DNA from: Galbula dea
Taxonomy: Eukaryota > Chordata > Aves > Piciformes > Galbulidae
Length of the DNA: 64,000 bases
NCBI GenBank assembly: GCA_013399015.1
Contig: VWZX01002368.1
Span: 465,093-529,092 of the forward strand
Reading direction: 5' to 3'
Both the position numbers and the translations under genes were made by a program. Shown in pieces: positions 48,785 to 61,514 of the stretch (the first letter of the stretch is position 1; every line of letters starts with the position of its first letter). The notes under the pieces are model-generated. The model was not told the DNA's origin. It ran no database searches and saw nothing but the letters and a program-made list of their open reading frames with translations.

Positions 48785-49045
48785 TGATGGAAACCTGCCT
48801 TGCAGAGACTTAAAGAGCTTAGACTACTTAGTTTATCCCATAGAAGATGAAGAGGTGACTTTATTATTTTCTGCAAGTCCACACATGAAAGAGAGATTTT
48901 CTAGCAGAGAGCTATATAATCAAACAGGAAAAAAAACTTACTTTCTGGTGGGCAGGACCTGAAGCAAACCAGAGACTAGAAATCAGGTCTACAGTTTTGC
49001 AAAGAGGGAATGAACCAGGGTAATAAATACCTGGGGGATGGGAGG
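48785..49045 (+). mobile_element. Ancient CR1-type LINE fragment
   Basis: TTGCAGAGACTTAAAGAGCT, TAGACTACTTAGTTTATCCC and ATAGAAGATGAAGAGGTGAC match the order of the old amniote CR1 segment after the RT (GAGCTTGATCTATTTAG..., AGAAGRTTAAGGGGTGACTT). AGCAAACCAGAGACTAGAAA TCAGGT downstream matches the 'AAATTCAGACTAGAAATAAG' portion. It is much more diverged than the avian CR1 copies, and no frame is preserved. Confidence 0.6.
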
Positions 49046-50480
49046 GCTATCAGGAACCCTTGAAGGCACCAACTTCTTTTCTTCAGCCCCAGGGGAAAGC
49101 TAGGCAATTACTTAAGAGGATTGTTTAACTGGGCAACCAATGTAAAACCCACATTAGATGCCTGTGTTAAGTGGACAAGGACTTGCTTCCATATGCTTTA
49201 TGGTTCATTGATTTTTTTAAAGAAAATGACCCTCAAGATAAGAGTGGTTTTTTTAAGCTGCCCCATTTGTACCTATATCCAGTAGATTTGCAGCCTTCAG
49301 CTTTCAGCAGATGAAATGAAACTCGTCATTTTTGGTTTCCCAGTGGCAGATGAAGAAGGGTAGGAGAAGTAAACATAATTTCTGTTGTCATAGAGCATAA
49401 ATGGAGAGCAGTGAAAGCAGGTAAAAAATGGGATTGAGGGAACCTGAAGTTCCAATAATGAAATTCATCCATAAAAAAAGATTAATTTTTGTAACTTGAA
49501 CCTTCTTCTCCAGTATTTCTACAGCCATGTTGCTCAACCACACCCAGCCACCTGTGTTTGTGAATGATATAACTCTGCCCTTCCCAAAAATGTACTAGGA
49601 CAATCAGAAAGTCACTGTCAGGAACATATCTGTCTTGGGACCTGTGTTCTCCCAGGTACTTCTGCCAGGGTCAGGGAAGGCAGCATGGCTGCTTACAGTC
49701 CCATCTCAGACCACTTTGGCCACAGATGTTTCTGGCTCTAAGTCAGAGATGATAGTGTGGGACAATGCATACCAACTAACAGGTATAATTTATATCTTAG
49801 GATATGAAGAACTAGGAAGGAACATTAGGTCAGTTCTTTTCAGCTTTTCATAGTTTCTAAGCAATTATAACCAATTTCTTAACCAGCTTTTAATAAGACA
49901 TCAAAACTTAAATTACCAAGACCCAGATTTCTGCAGTAGGCAGGTTAGCAAAGTGTAATCCAAAAGCAGTGTGCTAAACTGTTTCTGTTGTTTGAGGGTT
50001 TTGCATATCTGCTGGGGTGGACATGAGTGCTGCCCAGAGTGCTGAGGGCAAATGCAGGAGATGCAACATATGGTGCCTTACCTGGAAGAGAGTTGCTTGT
50101 GCAATCAAAATTAATCTGCAGGCTTGGGTTTGATAACCAGACGTTAAGAATGAGCCTAATATAGGTGTGTCGCCTTCAATGCTCTCAGCACCATGTTGTA
50201 TAATTGTGTTAGATTTCTCCCCTTTGATCACTAGTTGTAGATGAATTTAATTTCTCAGTAACTAATTTAGAGCATTGTACAAGGCAGTTCTCCATGCTCA
50301 TTATAAGGGACTTGCCTAATTTTGTTTTAGTTAAAGGTTGCCTCCCTCTTGCTTTTGCTTCAGTTTTATGAGAGTGTTAATTACTTTGTTATATTACTTG
50401 GAAACTCATTAATGCATTTTCATTAAGCACGTTATTTTGTGCTGTTTCCAACATTTACATCATTCCTTCGTTTTATTTTC

Positions 50481-52200
50481 ACAGAATGAATCACTGAATG
50501 GTTTTGTTTTGAAGGGACCCTAAAGTTAATCTTGTTCCAACCCCCCTGCCATGGGCAGGGACACCTTCCACTAGACCAGGTTGCTCAAAGCCCCATCCAG
50601 CCAGGCCTTTAACACTTCCAGGGATGGAGAATGTTCAGTTTCTCTGGACAACCTGTTTCAGTGTTTTACTACCCTCACAGTGAAGAATTTCTTCCTAATA
50701 TCTAGTCTAAATCTACTTTCTTTCAGTTTGAAACCATTACCCCTCATCCTATCGCTACTCTCCCTGATAAAGAGAACCTCCCCATCTTTCTTATGAACCC
50801 CCTTTAAGTACTTGAAGTCCACATTAAAGTTTCCCCAGAGTCTTCTGTTCTCCAAGTAGAACAACTCCAACTCTCTCAGCCTGACCTCATAGAAGAAGTG
50901 TTCCAGCCCTCAGTTCATTCTTGTGCCCCTCAACCTGCCCAAGGAGATCCGTATCCTTCTTTTGGTGGGGATCCCAGAGCTGAACACAGTAGTTCAGATG
51001 GGATCTCATGAGACCAAAGTAAAGGGTGAGAATCACCTCCCTGATCTGCTGGCCACAATTTTCTTGATGTAACCCAGGATGCAATAGGTTTTCTAGGCTG
51101 TGAACGCGCATTGCTGACTCATATTCAGGTTTTTTTATGCACTAATATCCACAAGTCATTCTCCCCAGGGCTACTCTCAATCTAGTCATTGCCCAGCCTG
51201 TATTTGAGCTTGAGATTGCCCCAACCCGGGTGCAGGACCTTTCACTTCGTAAGGTTTGCACGGGCCCACCTCTCAAGCCTGTCAAGGTCCCTCTGGATGG
51301 CATCCCTTCCCTCCAGTGTGTCAATTGCACCGCACAGCTTGATGTCATCAGCAAATCTGCTGAGGATGCACTCAATCCCACTGCCCATGTCACTGACAAA
51401 GCTCTTAAACAGCACCAGTCCTAATACTGACCCCTGAGGAATGCCACTTGTCAGTGCACTCCATTCAGACATTGAGGCATTAGCTGCAAATCTTGAGAGT
51501 GTAACCATCCAGCCAATTCCTTATCAGATGGACCACTCAGTCTGTCTGTCGAATCCACGTCTCCCCCATTTAGAGACCATGATGTTGTTCAGGACAGAGT
51601 CAAATGCTTTGCGCATGTCCAGGTAAATGATGTCAGTTGCTCTTCCCTTACCCACCAACAGTGTAACCCCATTGCAGAAGGCCATCAGATTTGTCAGGCA
51701 CAGTTTACCCTTATGGAAGCCATGTTGGTTGTCACCAATCATGTCCTTATTTTCCATGTGCCCTAGTGTGTTTTTAAGGAGGATGTCCTCTGTCATCTTG
51801 CCAGGCACAGCAGTGAGACTAACTGGTCTGTAGTTCCCCAGGTCTTCCTTTCTTCCCTTTTTAAAAATGGAGGTTAGGTTTCCCATTTTCCAGTCGGTGG
51901 GAACTTCACTGGACTGCCGTGACATCTCAAATACGATGGATAGTGGCTTAGCCACTTCACCAGCAAGTTCCCTCAGGACCTGCAGATGCATCTCATGAGG
52001 TCCCACTTGGCACCTTTAGGTTCCATACAGTGATCTCCTCCAGTGGGTGGTTCTTTGTTCTCCCAGTCCTTGCCTTTGCCTTCTGTGCCTTGGGTGGTAT
52101 GGATGGAGCACTTGGTAAAGACTGAAGCAAAAAAGTCATTGAGTACCTCAGCCTTTTCCCTGTCCCAGGTAACCAGGTCTCCCATTTCTTTCCCCAAGTT
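50481..52200 (-). mobile_element. CR1 LINE, 5' truncated, carrying most of the reverse transcriptase
   Basis: The longest CR1 copy here, antisense to the gene. The minus strand encodes, from 52197 leftward, KAEVLNDFFASVFTKCSIHT, then (52006-51524) PTDWKMGNLTSIFKKGRKED LGNYRPVSLTAVPGK, KGRATDIIYLDMRKAFDSVL. In the same frame after two adjacent stops (51508-51242) it encodes SGIPQGSVLGLVLF and ILSRFADDIKL. These are RT blocks including the DMRKAFD, PQGSVLG and FADD motifs; the catalytic aspartates are visible. The next section (51111-50887) encodes HLNYCVQLWDPHQKKDTDLL. The plus-strand left edge is the CR1 tail (AATGAATCACTGAATGG). The endonuclease and ORF1 are absent, and the stops make it inactive. 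Confidence 0.93.
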
Positions 52201-53326
52201 TGAACAGTAAGAAATTGAGGGACATGTTACAAGGGGAGAATTCCCCTGTTGCTAAATCATTTTTTACAGATGGTTTCATGGTCGTGGATTCATTTCTTGT
52301 TTTCATATTGCATATCAGTAATAGTAAGAGCAAAAGCCCTGAATGGGTGATGAGGGCTTCTATTCTTCCAGTCAACAATTCTGAATAATGGCTATGCAGG
52401 AAACTTGTGTTTGACTGCATATGCTGTTACATGGAAATATAGAAGCCTAAAAAATCACATTATTTTCCACTGTCTCCAAGACTCACTTTTGAGCAGCTAT
52501 TTGGATCACTGCCACATTATCTTTAAAACAAAATTAAAACATCTTTTTAAAAAATTGACATCTGTACTTGTGACATTGTCTAAAATGAATCTTCATCCAA
52601 GGATTATTAACTGCACATCCCTTATGGTCAATGGCTTAATTAAATCAGATACTGATGACCTTAAACTAATTTAGCACTTTCATGCATACTCTTTTCTATT
52701 TGCTTCTTGTCAAATATGGATGCAGTGGTGAAATCTTATTCCAGCATTAACATTTGCAGCCTCCTGCAATGAAGCACAGTAGTTTGGTTTGCACAATGAA
52801 AATTAAATGGAAACAACTTATTCTGGCACAAAATGTGTGTCACTGGTCAGTTAACTAGAGTAAAAAAGAGCTATCATGTTGCATTATGTTGCAGGTGATA
52901 TGTGTTCCACAAGCTGAACAACTGAAGTATATTAACAGTTGCCTGTGTGCGGTCGCTACTGGGTATCACTGCACTGATTTGCAAGAACAATCTCATTGTA
53001 TACTCATTAAAAGAAATTAATTAGTGGTAGACATCTCAACAAAGATGTCCTGAGTTTCTTTAGCTTGGACTATAATGAGATTTGAGAGGCATATACAGTA
53101 AATAGATCCAGCTTTCTCTGGGCTTTTCTCAATGTTTTAAAAGCTTAGAAAAAGCATTAATTACGCTATTTACCAAGTGGCTGAATTTGTAGGATGTTAA
53201 AAAAATACATTTCCATCTCTGCTTTTCTTCTCCATGTCAGGCTGCCTTTCTTTGCCTGTCTGTCTTGTTTCTCCTGTTCACTCAATGCTACATCATCTCA
53301 GCTGACTCCGATTGCTGTCGTCCTAG

Positions 53327-53520
53327 GTACGATACGATAACCAACCAGTGGGAGACCATCGCTCCTCTGCCAAAGGCTGTCCATTCGGCTGCCGCAACCG
53401 TCTGCGGTGGGAAGATCTACGTCTTTGGTGGGGTGAATGAAGCTGGCCGAGCTGCGGGGGTCTTGCAGTCCTACATCCCTCAAACTAACTCGTGGAGTTT
53501 TATAGAGTCTCCAATGATCG
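53327..53520 (+). CDS. KLHL29: KLHL29 coding exon 7 in window: Kelch repeat 4
   Basis: G completes arginine 387, then YDTITNQWETIAPLPKAVHS, AAATVCGGKIYVFGGVNEAG, RAAGVLQSYIPQTNSWSFIE, SPMI. This is a textbook Kelch blade: YD..TNQWE..APLP.A.H..A......KIYVFGG (fourth doublet, window residues 421-422), then LQSY.P.TN.W..IE.PM, which enters the next blade. The exon ends in a single G before GTAAGG, giving aspartate 452 with the next exon. Codon usage is G+C-richer than the intron on either side. The acceptor GTCCTAG has a modest pyrimidine tract. Confidence 0.95.
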
Positions 53521-54412
53521 GTAAGGGACACGTGGTGTGAAAGTAAACCATAGTACAACAGAAATCTCTGTGCTACAGGTATTTTAATGCCTTTACTGAA
53601 AGCAAATGAGTTGGGGTTGGGGGAAGGAAGATACTGTTACAATAAATTGGCAAGAATGCATGGTATATTATACCAGGGAGGCAATTATCTGAATCTTTAC
53701 TGAAAGCAATTGTCACTCATTAATACAGCTAGTTATCAGCTAAAAGTGAAGGGTTCAAAGCAGAGGAGAAAGCAAAGCATTTATTAGGTATGGACAACTA
53801 GTAATTTTAGATCCAAAAAAAATCGCAAAGTGCAGTGAAACTTCATCCGGGCATCATGTGTTGCTCCATGCAGTGTTACACCACCACTCAGTCAATGGAT
53901 TACTACTCACAGGTTTGTTAACATGCCACCTGTCCTATAGGAAGTGGCAGTCACTCTGAACTGGGATTTATCAGTGGTGCCCAAAGCCATATGTGCTTCA
54001 GAGGCTGAAATCTCTGGCACATGTGAATTACTAAAACTGTTCATTAGTTTGTGATGCCATTGAGCTCACTGAACATTATATAGAACAAAGAGCAAGATGA
54101 GAGGCCAGAGTTGCCCCCATACTAGCCAATGTCAGAGGTGGAGACTTCCTTCAAAAATTAGGATAGCTCTCATAAAATCGCAGCTTATTTGCTTTCTGTG
54201 GTGATTTGCACCGTGAGAGTTTAGGCTACTTTTGGAAATGGGTTTTAGCATTCAGCTTTATGGGGTAAATACTGCAGGGCAGCAGCTGATCTAGGCCACC
54301 TGCTCCACAATGAGTGGCTGTGGGCAGCCTTTGGTCTGACTGTACTCTGGTGGCCAACTAAACAGTACTTACACAGTTACTTCAGAGAAGCTGCTTTGGG
54401 GTGGTTTGTTTT

Positions 54413-54612
54413 TGCATCATAGAATGGTTTGGGTTGGAAGGGACCATTAAAAGTCATCTAGTCCATCCCCCCCTGCGGTGAGCAGGGGCATCCTCAACTA
54501 GATCACATTGCTCAGAGCCCCATCCAATCTGACCTGCAGTGCTTACAGGCATGAGTTTTCTCCCACCTCTTTGGGCAACCTATTACAGCATTTCACCATT
54601 CTAAACCTCTAA
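54413..54612 (-). mobile_element. CR1 LINE 3' fragment
   Basis: On the plus strand: CATAGAATGGTTTGGGTTGG, AAGGGACCATTAAAAGTCAT, CTAGTCCATCCCCCCTGC, then CTCAGAGCCCCATCCAATCT and GGGCAACCTATTACAGCATT. This is the reversed last 200 bp of an avian CR1, truncated before any coding sequence. It is antisense to the gene. Confidence 0.92.
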
Positions 54613-57600
54613 GTTATGTTGAAACAGTGACATGAGCTTCTTCATTTAAAAAAGAAATCAGTCTCATCATTCAGCCTGGTAGAGGGATAGGAGCAGCAAG
54701 TAATAAATGACAGAAGCACAGTTACAGGGTATTCAGGTAATGCCTAAGCATATTCAGAAAGCTAAAATAAGCTGCTCTTCTTATTATAGTTTATTATAAT
54801 TACGATGACTCTCTTCTTGGAGCTCCCTAGTAGATCAGGTCATGAGGAGCTGGTACAGTCACGGTTGTAGCCTCTCCTGTGCAGCCAGTGCTGCTGCTTT
54901 CCCATTCCCTTGCTGCTGTTTGTGTCCAGCCTAACATAACATGACATGCATATGATGCAGCATGAAGCGCCCAGCAGGAGGGCGTTAACCGGCAGAAGTC
55001 ATGTTTATGTAATACAGCAGTGCAAACAACCCCATTGCCTGGCTTTTTCCATCACATGGCTTCAGCTGCTGCCGTTCATTTAATCCTCTGACTGACAGTA
55101 TGAGGTTTTCATGTACTCACAGTGTATTGCAAAAATGAATGCATTATGAAAAGAGGCATTCTTTTTCCTTGACAAAATAGTACGAGTGCCACAGCCGCTA
55201 GGAAATCATTCCCTGGGCTCGTTATAGTGTCTAGCAGGCAGCAGCACCATGCGTGGTTGGAAAAATCATCTCAACCACACAGAGTTGTGTTTGTCACCCA
55301 TTGTGCTAATGGGTGTGTACTATTATTTCTGAACAAAAGTACATGAAAGAAGTGAAGTTAAAAGACAGTATTTATGTTTTCTGGGTGTAAGCAAAGTTAA
55401 TTACTTAAGCTGAAGGCATAAAATGCAGAGTTGCTATGTGATTTTGGTGGGAAATGTGTAACGTCAATTTATTTGCAAATAAAGTAAAAATAACAGAGAG
55501 ACTGAAAAATTGCACCCCAGTGGAGAATGTCTGGGAAGCTGAGCTGGTGTGATGCTTGTTCTTTGCTAAAAGGTGGTGGGAATACTGGAAATAAACTTTA
55601 ATGAACAATAGTTTCCTGTCTATTTTTGAAGTATCCCCAAGAACTGGGTGCAGTGCCAGGTGCAGTAGCATCAACCTTCATCTAACACAAAGAGGGAGCA
55701 GGAGTCTTAGGGTACTTTTTATAGAACAGAGCTGAGCTAAGCCCTGATATGATCACTGGGATGCTTTTGACAGCCTCAGAGCCTTTTTTTGTTGATCTAT
55801 GAATACTTAAGGTGTCCCTCTGAGCTAAGCCAACTGAGACACCTAACAGCAATTTGTGTTGGTTAAGGTCACCCAAGAGATCAGTGAAACCTGTTTGACA
55901 TCAAATAGTGTAACAGATTTTTTACAAATACCTCTAGCATGCTCAAATATGCAAGAAGAAATGCAAATATTGGAAGTAGCCATAGTCTCTGGAGATTTTT
56001 TAGACAAGCAGTGCCTGTCTCAAGTCACCATGGTGTTTTATGAATGAGAGTTGAACCCAGCATGGCACACATTTGAACCTAACAGTTCCATCTCTTCCAA
56101 AGCATTGTGTGCCAACCTAACCCAAGGCAACAATGGAATAAACCATGGCAAGGGGGGAGGGTCAGTTTTGGCTAAGCTGAATGGAGGTGAAGCAGACTGG
56201 ATACTGACATCCTGCCTATGCAGAGCTGGTATGGGTTATAAGAAAACCAGTGTTTAATTATCACCAGTATTAAATTTTAAAATCTGGTGAAAACTATAGG
56301 AATACAGAGGTCAAAGGTCTATGAGCATTTCTGGTCTCTACCCAGCAGATTTGGTATTTTTGTGTTTGCCCTATAGCAGGTGTCCCTTTCACTTCCTAGC
56401 TCTGCTTCATCTACATGGCTATGCTTTGTCCAGCTCTCTTCAGTTCATCAACATTTTGCCCATAAATTTGATGCTGAAACTGCCCCATGAAAGCAGGTGA
56501 AGCCTTCTGCTTTGGCATGGGTGATCCTTGCCACACATACAAGATGTGGCATTTCCCAGTGAGATCGGTCAACTTTGGTGTCTCTGGGGAGGGTTGGCTC
56601 AAGGGCTATTGAGGAAACCACAGGGCCCTGTGACCAGCTATGCAGTTAGGAGAAATCAGCTAACAGGAGAGCACTGTGCCAGACAGGCTGACATCCGAGA
56701 CCCTGCTGTTAATTGCAATATCTGGCTTAGGCCTTACAAGCTATGCTAAGGATCAGACCACAGTCTGCTGGCGGCTGAGGGATGTTATCTTATCCATTAC
56801 TATGCCATCCTTGAGCTTGTCTGTGTAGTATTCAGGGATGGGAAGAGGCATTTACTCTTAAAATAGATTTAGTTTCTATTAACTAGTCTCCTTTCACCAC
56901 TCTGCTTCATAATGTGCATCAACCCCTCCACTCTCCACTATCACCTGCAGGGAGATCCTTCGGTTGGTGTGGGTGACCCTTCATGGTGGCTTGCTCTTGA
57001 TGAAACTGTTTGAGTAGCTTGAAGTTAACCTTTTTCCATGTGAGGTGCTGCCACTGCCATTCATGATGATGCCACTTCAGTCTCTGACTGAGTGCTTTAC
57101 TGGAATGCAATACAAGATCTTTAAGCAATCATGGCAGTGAAAGCAGAACTATGCTACTTGACCATATAATGTGCTGAGAGATAGGAGAGCCACAAAACAC
57201 AGCACACCTGTAGATTACATTGTCAGTCCCATGTGCAGTACGCCTCTGGCTCGAGGAATGTCGTTGAGTGCATACCCCTTCCTGCAGTGACCTGTACCCA
57301 GAACAGAAATACTTGCACATTTTCCTGTAGTAACAGCAAAGGAAAGAGATGTTATGATGTTACCCACTTGGAGAGAAGAGTATCTTTTATCTGTTATTTC
57401 CTCTGCACTGATTCTGCCTTTTAATCTCAAGTGTTTTTGTTGTCCGGGAGAAATTCCATTTAAGATTTTCCAGCCTGAAATGGGTTACTATATCCCACAG
57501 CCACAACACTTGAGTTTTGGAGGGGAAAGAAGGCTGCTTTTCTGACTCCATACTTCTCCCCTCTCTTCCTTCCCTCTGGAAGACTTTTGAAATACCCATA

Positions 57601-58198
57601 GTAAGCCTGTGACCCATAGAAGGCCATGCTGGCTCCCAGTAGCATTGACCAAAAAGCCCAGCTAGAACATACTTTTGCAAAATGAGGCTTCCCATCCACC
57701 TTGCACTATGAACATTTAGTGACTTAGAGCAGTGTCAGAAGTTGGAGTCTCCTGAGTGTTTGCATGAGGTTACCAAGCCCTGGAAAAGACAACAAGGGAA
57801 GAGTGTGGGTAGCACCTGAGATGAAGTAAGGTTAAAGACTGAAGGTGGTCATCTACACCAGAGTAACAGGAATGACGGCTTGAATTTTCCAAGCTCCCTG
57901 TATCCATGAACAATTTCTGCCTCCATGGTAACAAAACAAAAATAAAACACACTGTTTTCTCTCTACCTGTCTCTGGAGGGGTGTATCTCATGTCTGTCTG
58001 ACGTGTCTTCCTCAGGATCAGGAGACTGTTTGCTGTGAACTTCTCCCTTCCTGGAAGAAATTGCAGAGATTTCTCTGTTTCTCTATCTCAGTCTTACTTT
58101 ATACCAATTTATGAAATTGTAGCTAAAGCCAAAAGCAGTAAAAATACAACAGAAATGATGTATTGAAAAACTGATGAGAATCAAACACTATTGCCTCT

Positions 58199-58212
58199 AA
58201 AAAAAAAAAAAA
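58199..58212. repeat. Poly-A run
   Basis: An uninterrupted A-run followed by further A-rich sequence. No adjacent retroposon was recognised. Confidence 0.85.
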
Positions 58213-60495
58213 GAAAGAATAATATCAGACTGTCTGCCTATTTGAAAATAAAAAGAAAGTCACTATGAAAATAACCAAGGGGTTTCCCTCTCTTTCTTTA
58301 ACAAAAAGGAATGTGAAGTCAGTAATTCAGTCTCCTGAAGTCACTGTTTCTGCCTTGAGGGAGCTCCAAATAATTTCCCTGTGAGATCTGGGAGCTGAGA
58401 GGTTTTTTTATCCAAGAGTTTAATTCTTCTGCAAGGCAGTGCTAGTCGAAAGAAAAAAAACCCAGGAAGATGTGATAATTAAATATGGGAGAATTCTGAT
58501 GAGTGTCTTAACTGGAAAAAATGTCACATATGCAAGTCTGATTTGGAAAGGTATGCAAGCCAGGGTGTTAGGACATATAAGTCTTTCTGATGAATTATAG
58601 TGGCTTAGTGGCACTGAGAAGAAACTGAATACTCGCTCTATTTTCTGGATGAATTAGTTTCTTCCCATCTGTTCCCAAGGATCAGTGACATTTTCCTAAT
58701 ACATCCATGTTTTTTTGACATGTGCCTGTAGATACTCAGCATAGTAGGAGCCCAGCTTTAACCCATGACATGTTTTGTCTGTTTTCATGCTGGGTGCTGC
58801 ACTCTCATATGTCCCTCTGGGCATGAACCAACGCAGGGTGAGATGAACTGAGCCAGATCGCCCCATGGCCATGCTGGAACAGAAGCCGACACCACAAACC
58901 CATTATTTTCCTTCTAGTTTAACCAGTTCAAATGCTAATTAAGGAAATTATCTCTCTTCTGGAGAAATTCATCAGCTTCTGCTTAAATCATGTCAAATTA
59001 AATCTCTCATTAAATATTTAATGGAATAAGGTGGTTTTACAAGAACCTCAGGGTTACAACATCAGCCATGCAAGAGGTAAGCAAATGCTAAAAGTGAAGC
59101 TGCTGGGGCTGGTTTAAGCTCAGCTCTTTCTGTGTTCCTAAAAGGACACAGTCCTAGCCTTATAGGTCTGTGAAGAATATACAGATCCTTTCAAGGTTAT
59201 GGTGGATGCTGTTAAGAGATGTAAGAATGTAGTAAAGGTGATGTTGCACCTCCTCTCCATCATGCTGTCCCTGACTCCCTGCACTCAGGAGAAGGGTTGC
59301 AGGGGCTGAAGACAGCAGGACTCTGTCCAGGCTGATTTTCCACTGGAGCTGCAAAAAGATCACCCTCTTCTAAGCATATAAAAATGAAGATTTTGAAGAG
59401 GCTTTAGCATACAGCTGCATATGGATAATTTTTACAGGTGTCCCATCACACCAGGGTAGCCACTCATGAAATGCCTGCTTCTTGGCTCAAAGGGCTTAGG
59501 CTCTTGCTTCTTAGAGAACTGGCTGCAAGACTTATTTTAACTCAACTAAACCAATGTATTTTCTCGTCTTTTATTCCCAGACACTGCTGATTGGTTTCAC
59601 TGAAATGTTGATTAAAAAAACTGTACTGCATCAAGACAGACACCATCATGAGAAATTTCAGCCCAACTGGCTCATATTTAATAATGTGCATATGGCATGC
59701 TAGCAGCATACAGGACAAGCCAATTAATTAAATTGGAATTATTTTATTCAATAATTTATGGTTGGTTTTACCAATATTTCTAATAATGCTGCAGCTAACA
59801 CAGGAATTTTAAAGCATCCTGGGAAACCAATTGAACTTGACTGAGGATAAAGGACTTCCTTAATTTCAAACTCCAACCTCACACAGTTCATTGCTAAAAT
59901 ACAGGACTGCTTGGGGGTAGGCACACACATCTGAGAATAAAAACGCAGGTGAATTTATGAGACAGACGAAGGGGAAAAATATGTGGGTCTCAGAAAATCT
60001 TCCAGATTATGTGAGTGACCTTCCCACAAGCAAAAGCAGAACACAGAAGAGAATCAACTATTGGATGTTGTTAAGCAGATCTCTGTGCTGTGGGTTTCTC
60101 CTGTACTTAGCTGCTACACAGGCATGGGAAGCATCTGTGTTAAAATTTGCAGCAATTCAAAATTCTGAAATAACTTGACATCTTAATTTGATATGTAAGA
60201 GCAGAGCTTTCACAGTGACTCCATTAGGCTTCAGGAGAGGATAATTGTACTTTACCTGTACCTCCTTTAGAGGGAAGCCTGTGCTGAGGGATGAAGGAGT
60301 AATGAACTTTAAAAGTGCCTTTGAGAACTTGGAGAGAGGAGAACAAAACCAGGAAAGTTTTCCTCATTTTTCTTTCCCTAACCTTGGAGGTTTAGAGAAA
60401 CATGACCTATCTATAAATAAGGGAAATATATAAATAAATAAACACTCTCCAAACTTAAGCCTAAAACTGATCTCAGTATTGCTTTCCATTGACAG

Positions 60496-60640
60496 ATAAC
60501 AAATATGCTCCTGCAGTCACTCTCAATGGGTTCATCTTTATTCTTGGAGGAGCTTATGCACGAGCAACCACCATCTATGACCCAGAGAAAGGCAATATTA
60601 AAGCAGGTCCCAACATGAACCACTCCAGGCAGTTCTGCAG
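60496..60640 (+). CDS. KLHL29: KLHL29 coding exon 8 in window: Kelch repeat 5
   Basis: AT completes aspartate 452, then NKYAPAVTLNGFIFILGGAY, ARATTIYDPEKGNIKAGPNM, NHSRQFC. The fifth Gly-Gly doublet is in FILGG, followed by the short blade pattern AR..TIYDPE.G....GPNMN.SR..C, entering the sixth blade. The exon ends in AG before GTGAGA; a serine or arginine codon is completed by the next exon, which is not in the window. A stop codon is not reached. From family architecture, one further exon should supply the last blade and the C-terminus. This is the shortest Kelch exon seen here. Confidence 0.95.
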
Positions 60641-61514
60641 GTGAGAAAAAAAAAACATTAAAACTGAATTACTGGTGCCTTAACATTTTCTGCTGATAAG
60701 TAAACTGATACAACCTAACAGTGAAGGGGAAAGGGGAAGGGAAGGGTGTTTACCATCTGGGGTTTTTCCTCATCTCTTTTTTGTATGTGTCAGGGATGCA
60801 GCGTTTCCCAAAACGCACATCCAGGGCTGTACTCACGTGGCTTCTCATGGTCAGGCATGATGGATCATGGGGAAGGATGTGTGTTGGGCTCCTCCTCACA
60901 CGATTACAGGAATGCTGCTTTCCTAAGTGTGCTATGTGTAACTGGAGAATGATAAATACCTGCTGTAGGAGAGACCACCATAATGTGGAATGTGTTTTTG
61001 CCAACAAGCTAAAAGATCTTTGAAAGAAAAAGAAAATACTGAGTAAGCACTAACTACAGACTGGTATTAATTACAACTTGCTACATGCTTTTGATTGCTT
61101 TTTGGGCTTGCTTCCCTAATCCCAGTCGCAGTTTTGACAAAATTCCCAAATTGGCTGACAAAAATAAAACTTGGTTCCCATCACAGGTCACTGGCAGAAC
61201 TTATCATAGCTTCATAGAACAGCTTGAGTTGGAAGGGACCTTGAAGATCATCTAGTTCCAACCTTGCTGCCATGGGCAAGGATGCTACCTACTAGATGAG
61301 GATGCCCAGGGCCACATCCAACCTGCTGGGTTGGGGCATCCACAACTTCACTGGGCAAACTGTGCCAGTGCCTTACTTATGTCGGGATGCTCTGATCTGA
61401 GCTTGGAAGAAGTGGTCCTTGAATGTTAACCAACTCTCTTGGGCCCCTTTATCTTCTAGTACCCTGTCCCATGAGATTTCCCCTAGCAATTTCTTGAAAA
61501 GATCAAAGTTGGCC

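Larger units (their letters stand above)
41752..53326 (+). other. KLHL29: KLHL29 intron, 11.6 kb
   Basis: Donor GTAAAG; acceptor GTCGTCCTAG at 53326. It holds a sense CR1 with an internal deletion (46350-47417), an old CR1-type fragment (48785-49045) and a long antisense CR1 (50481-52200). A 190-codon antisense open frame at 47901-48473 has no recognised family. The stretches 42-46 kb and 52.3-53.3 kb showed nothing I could assign. Confidence 0.85.
53521..60495 (+). other. KLHL29: KLHL29 intron, 7.0 kb
   Basis: Donor GTAAGG; acceptor TTGACAG at 60495. It holds a short antisense CR1 at 54413-54612 and a poly-A tract at about 58199-58212. I found nothing else assignable, and the short open frames at 55.4-60.4 kb look random. 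Confidence 0.85.

Noticed and set aside
56919..57128. 69-codon minus-strand frame with His/Gln/Trp-rich protein
   Set aside because: Biased composition, no family recognised, and no splice or promoter context.
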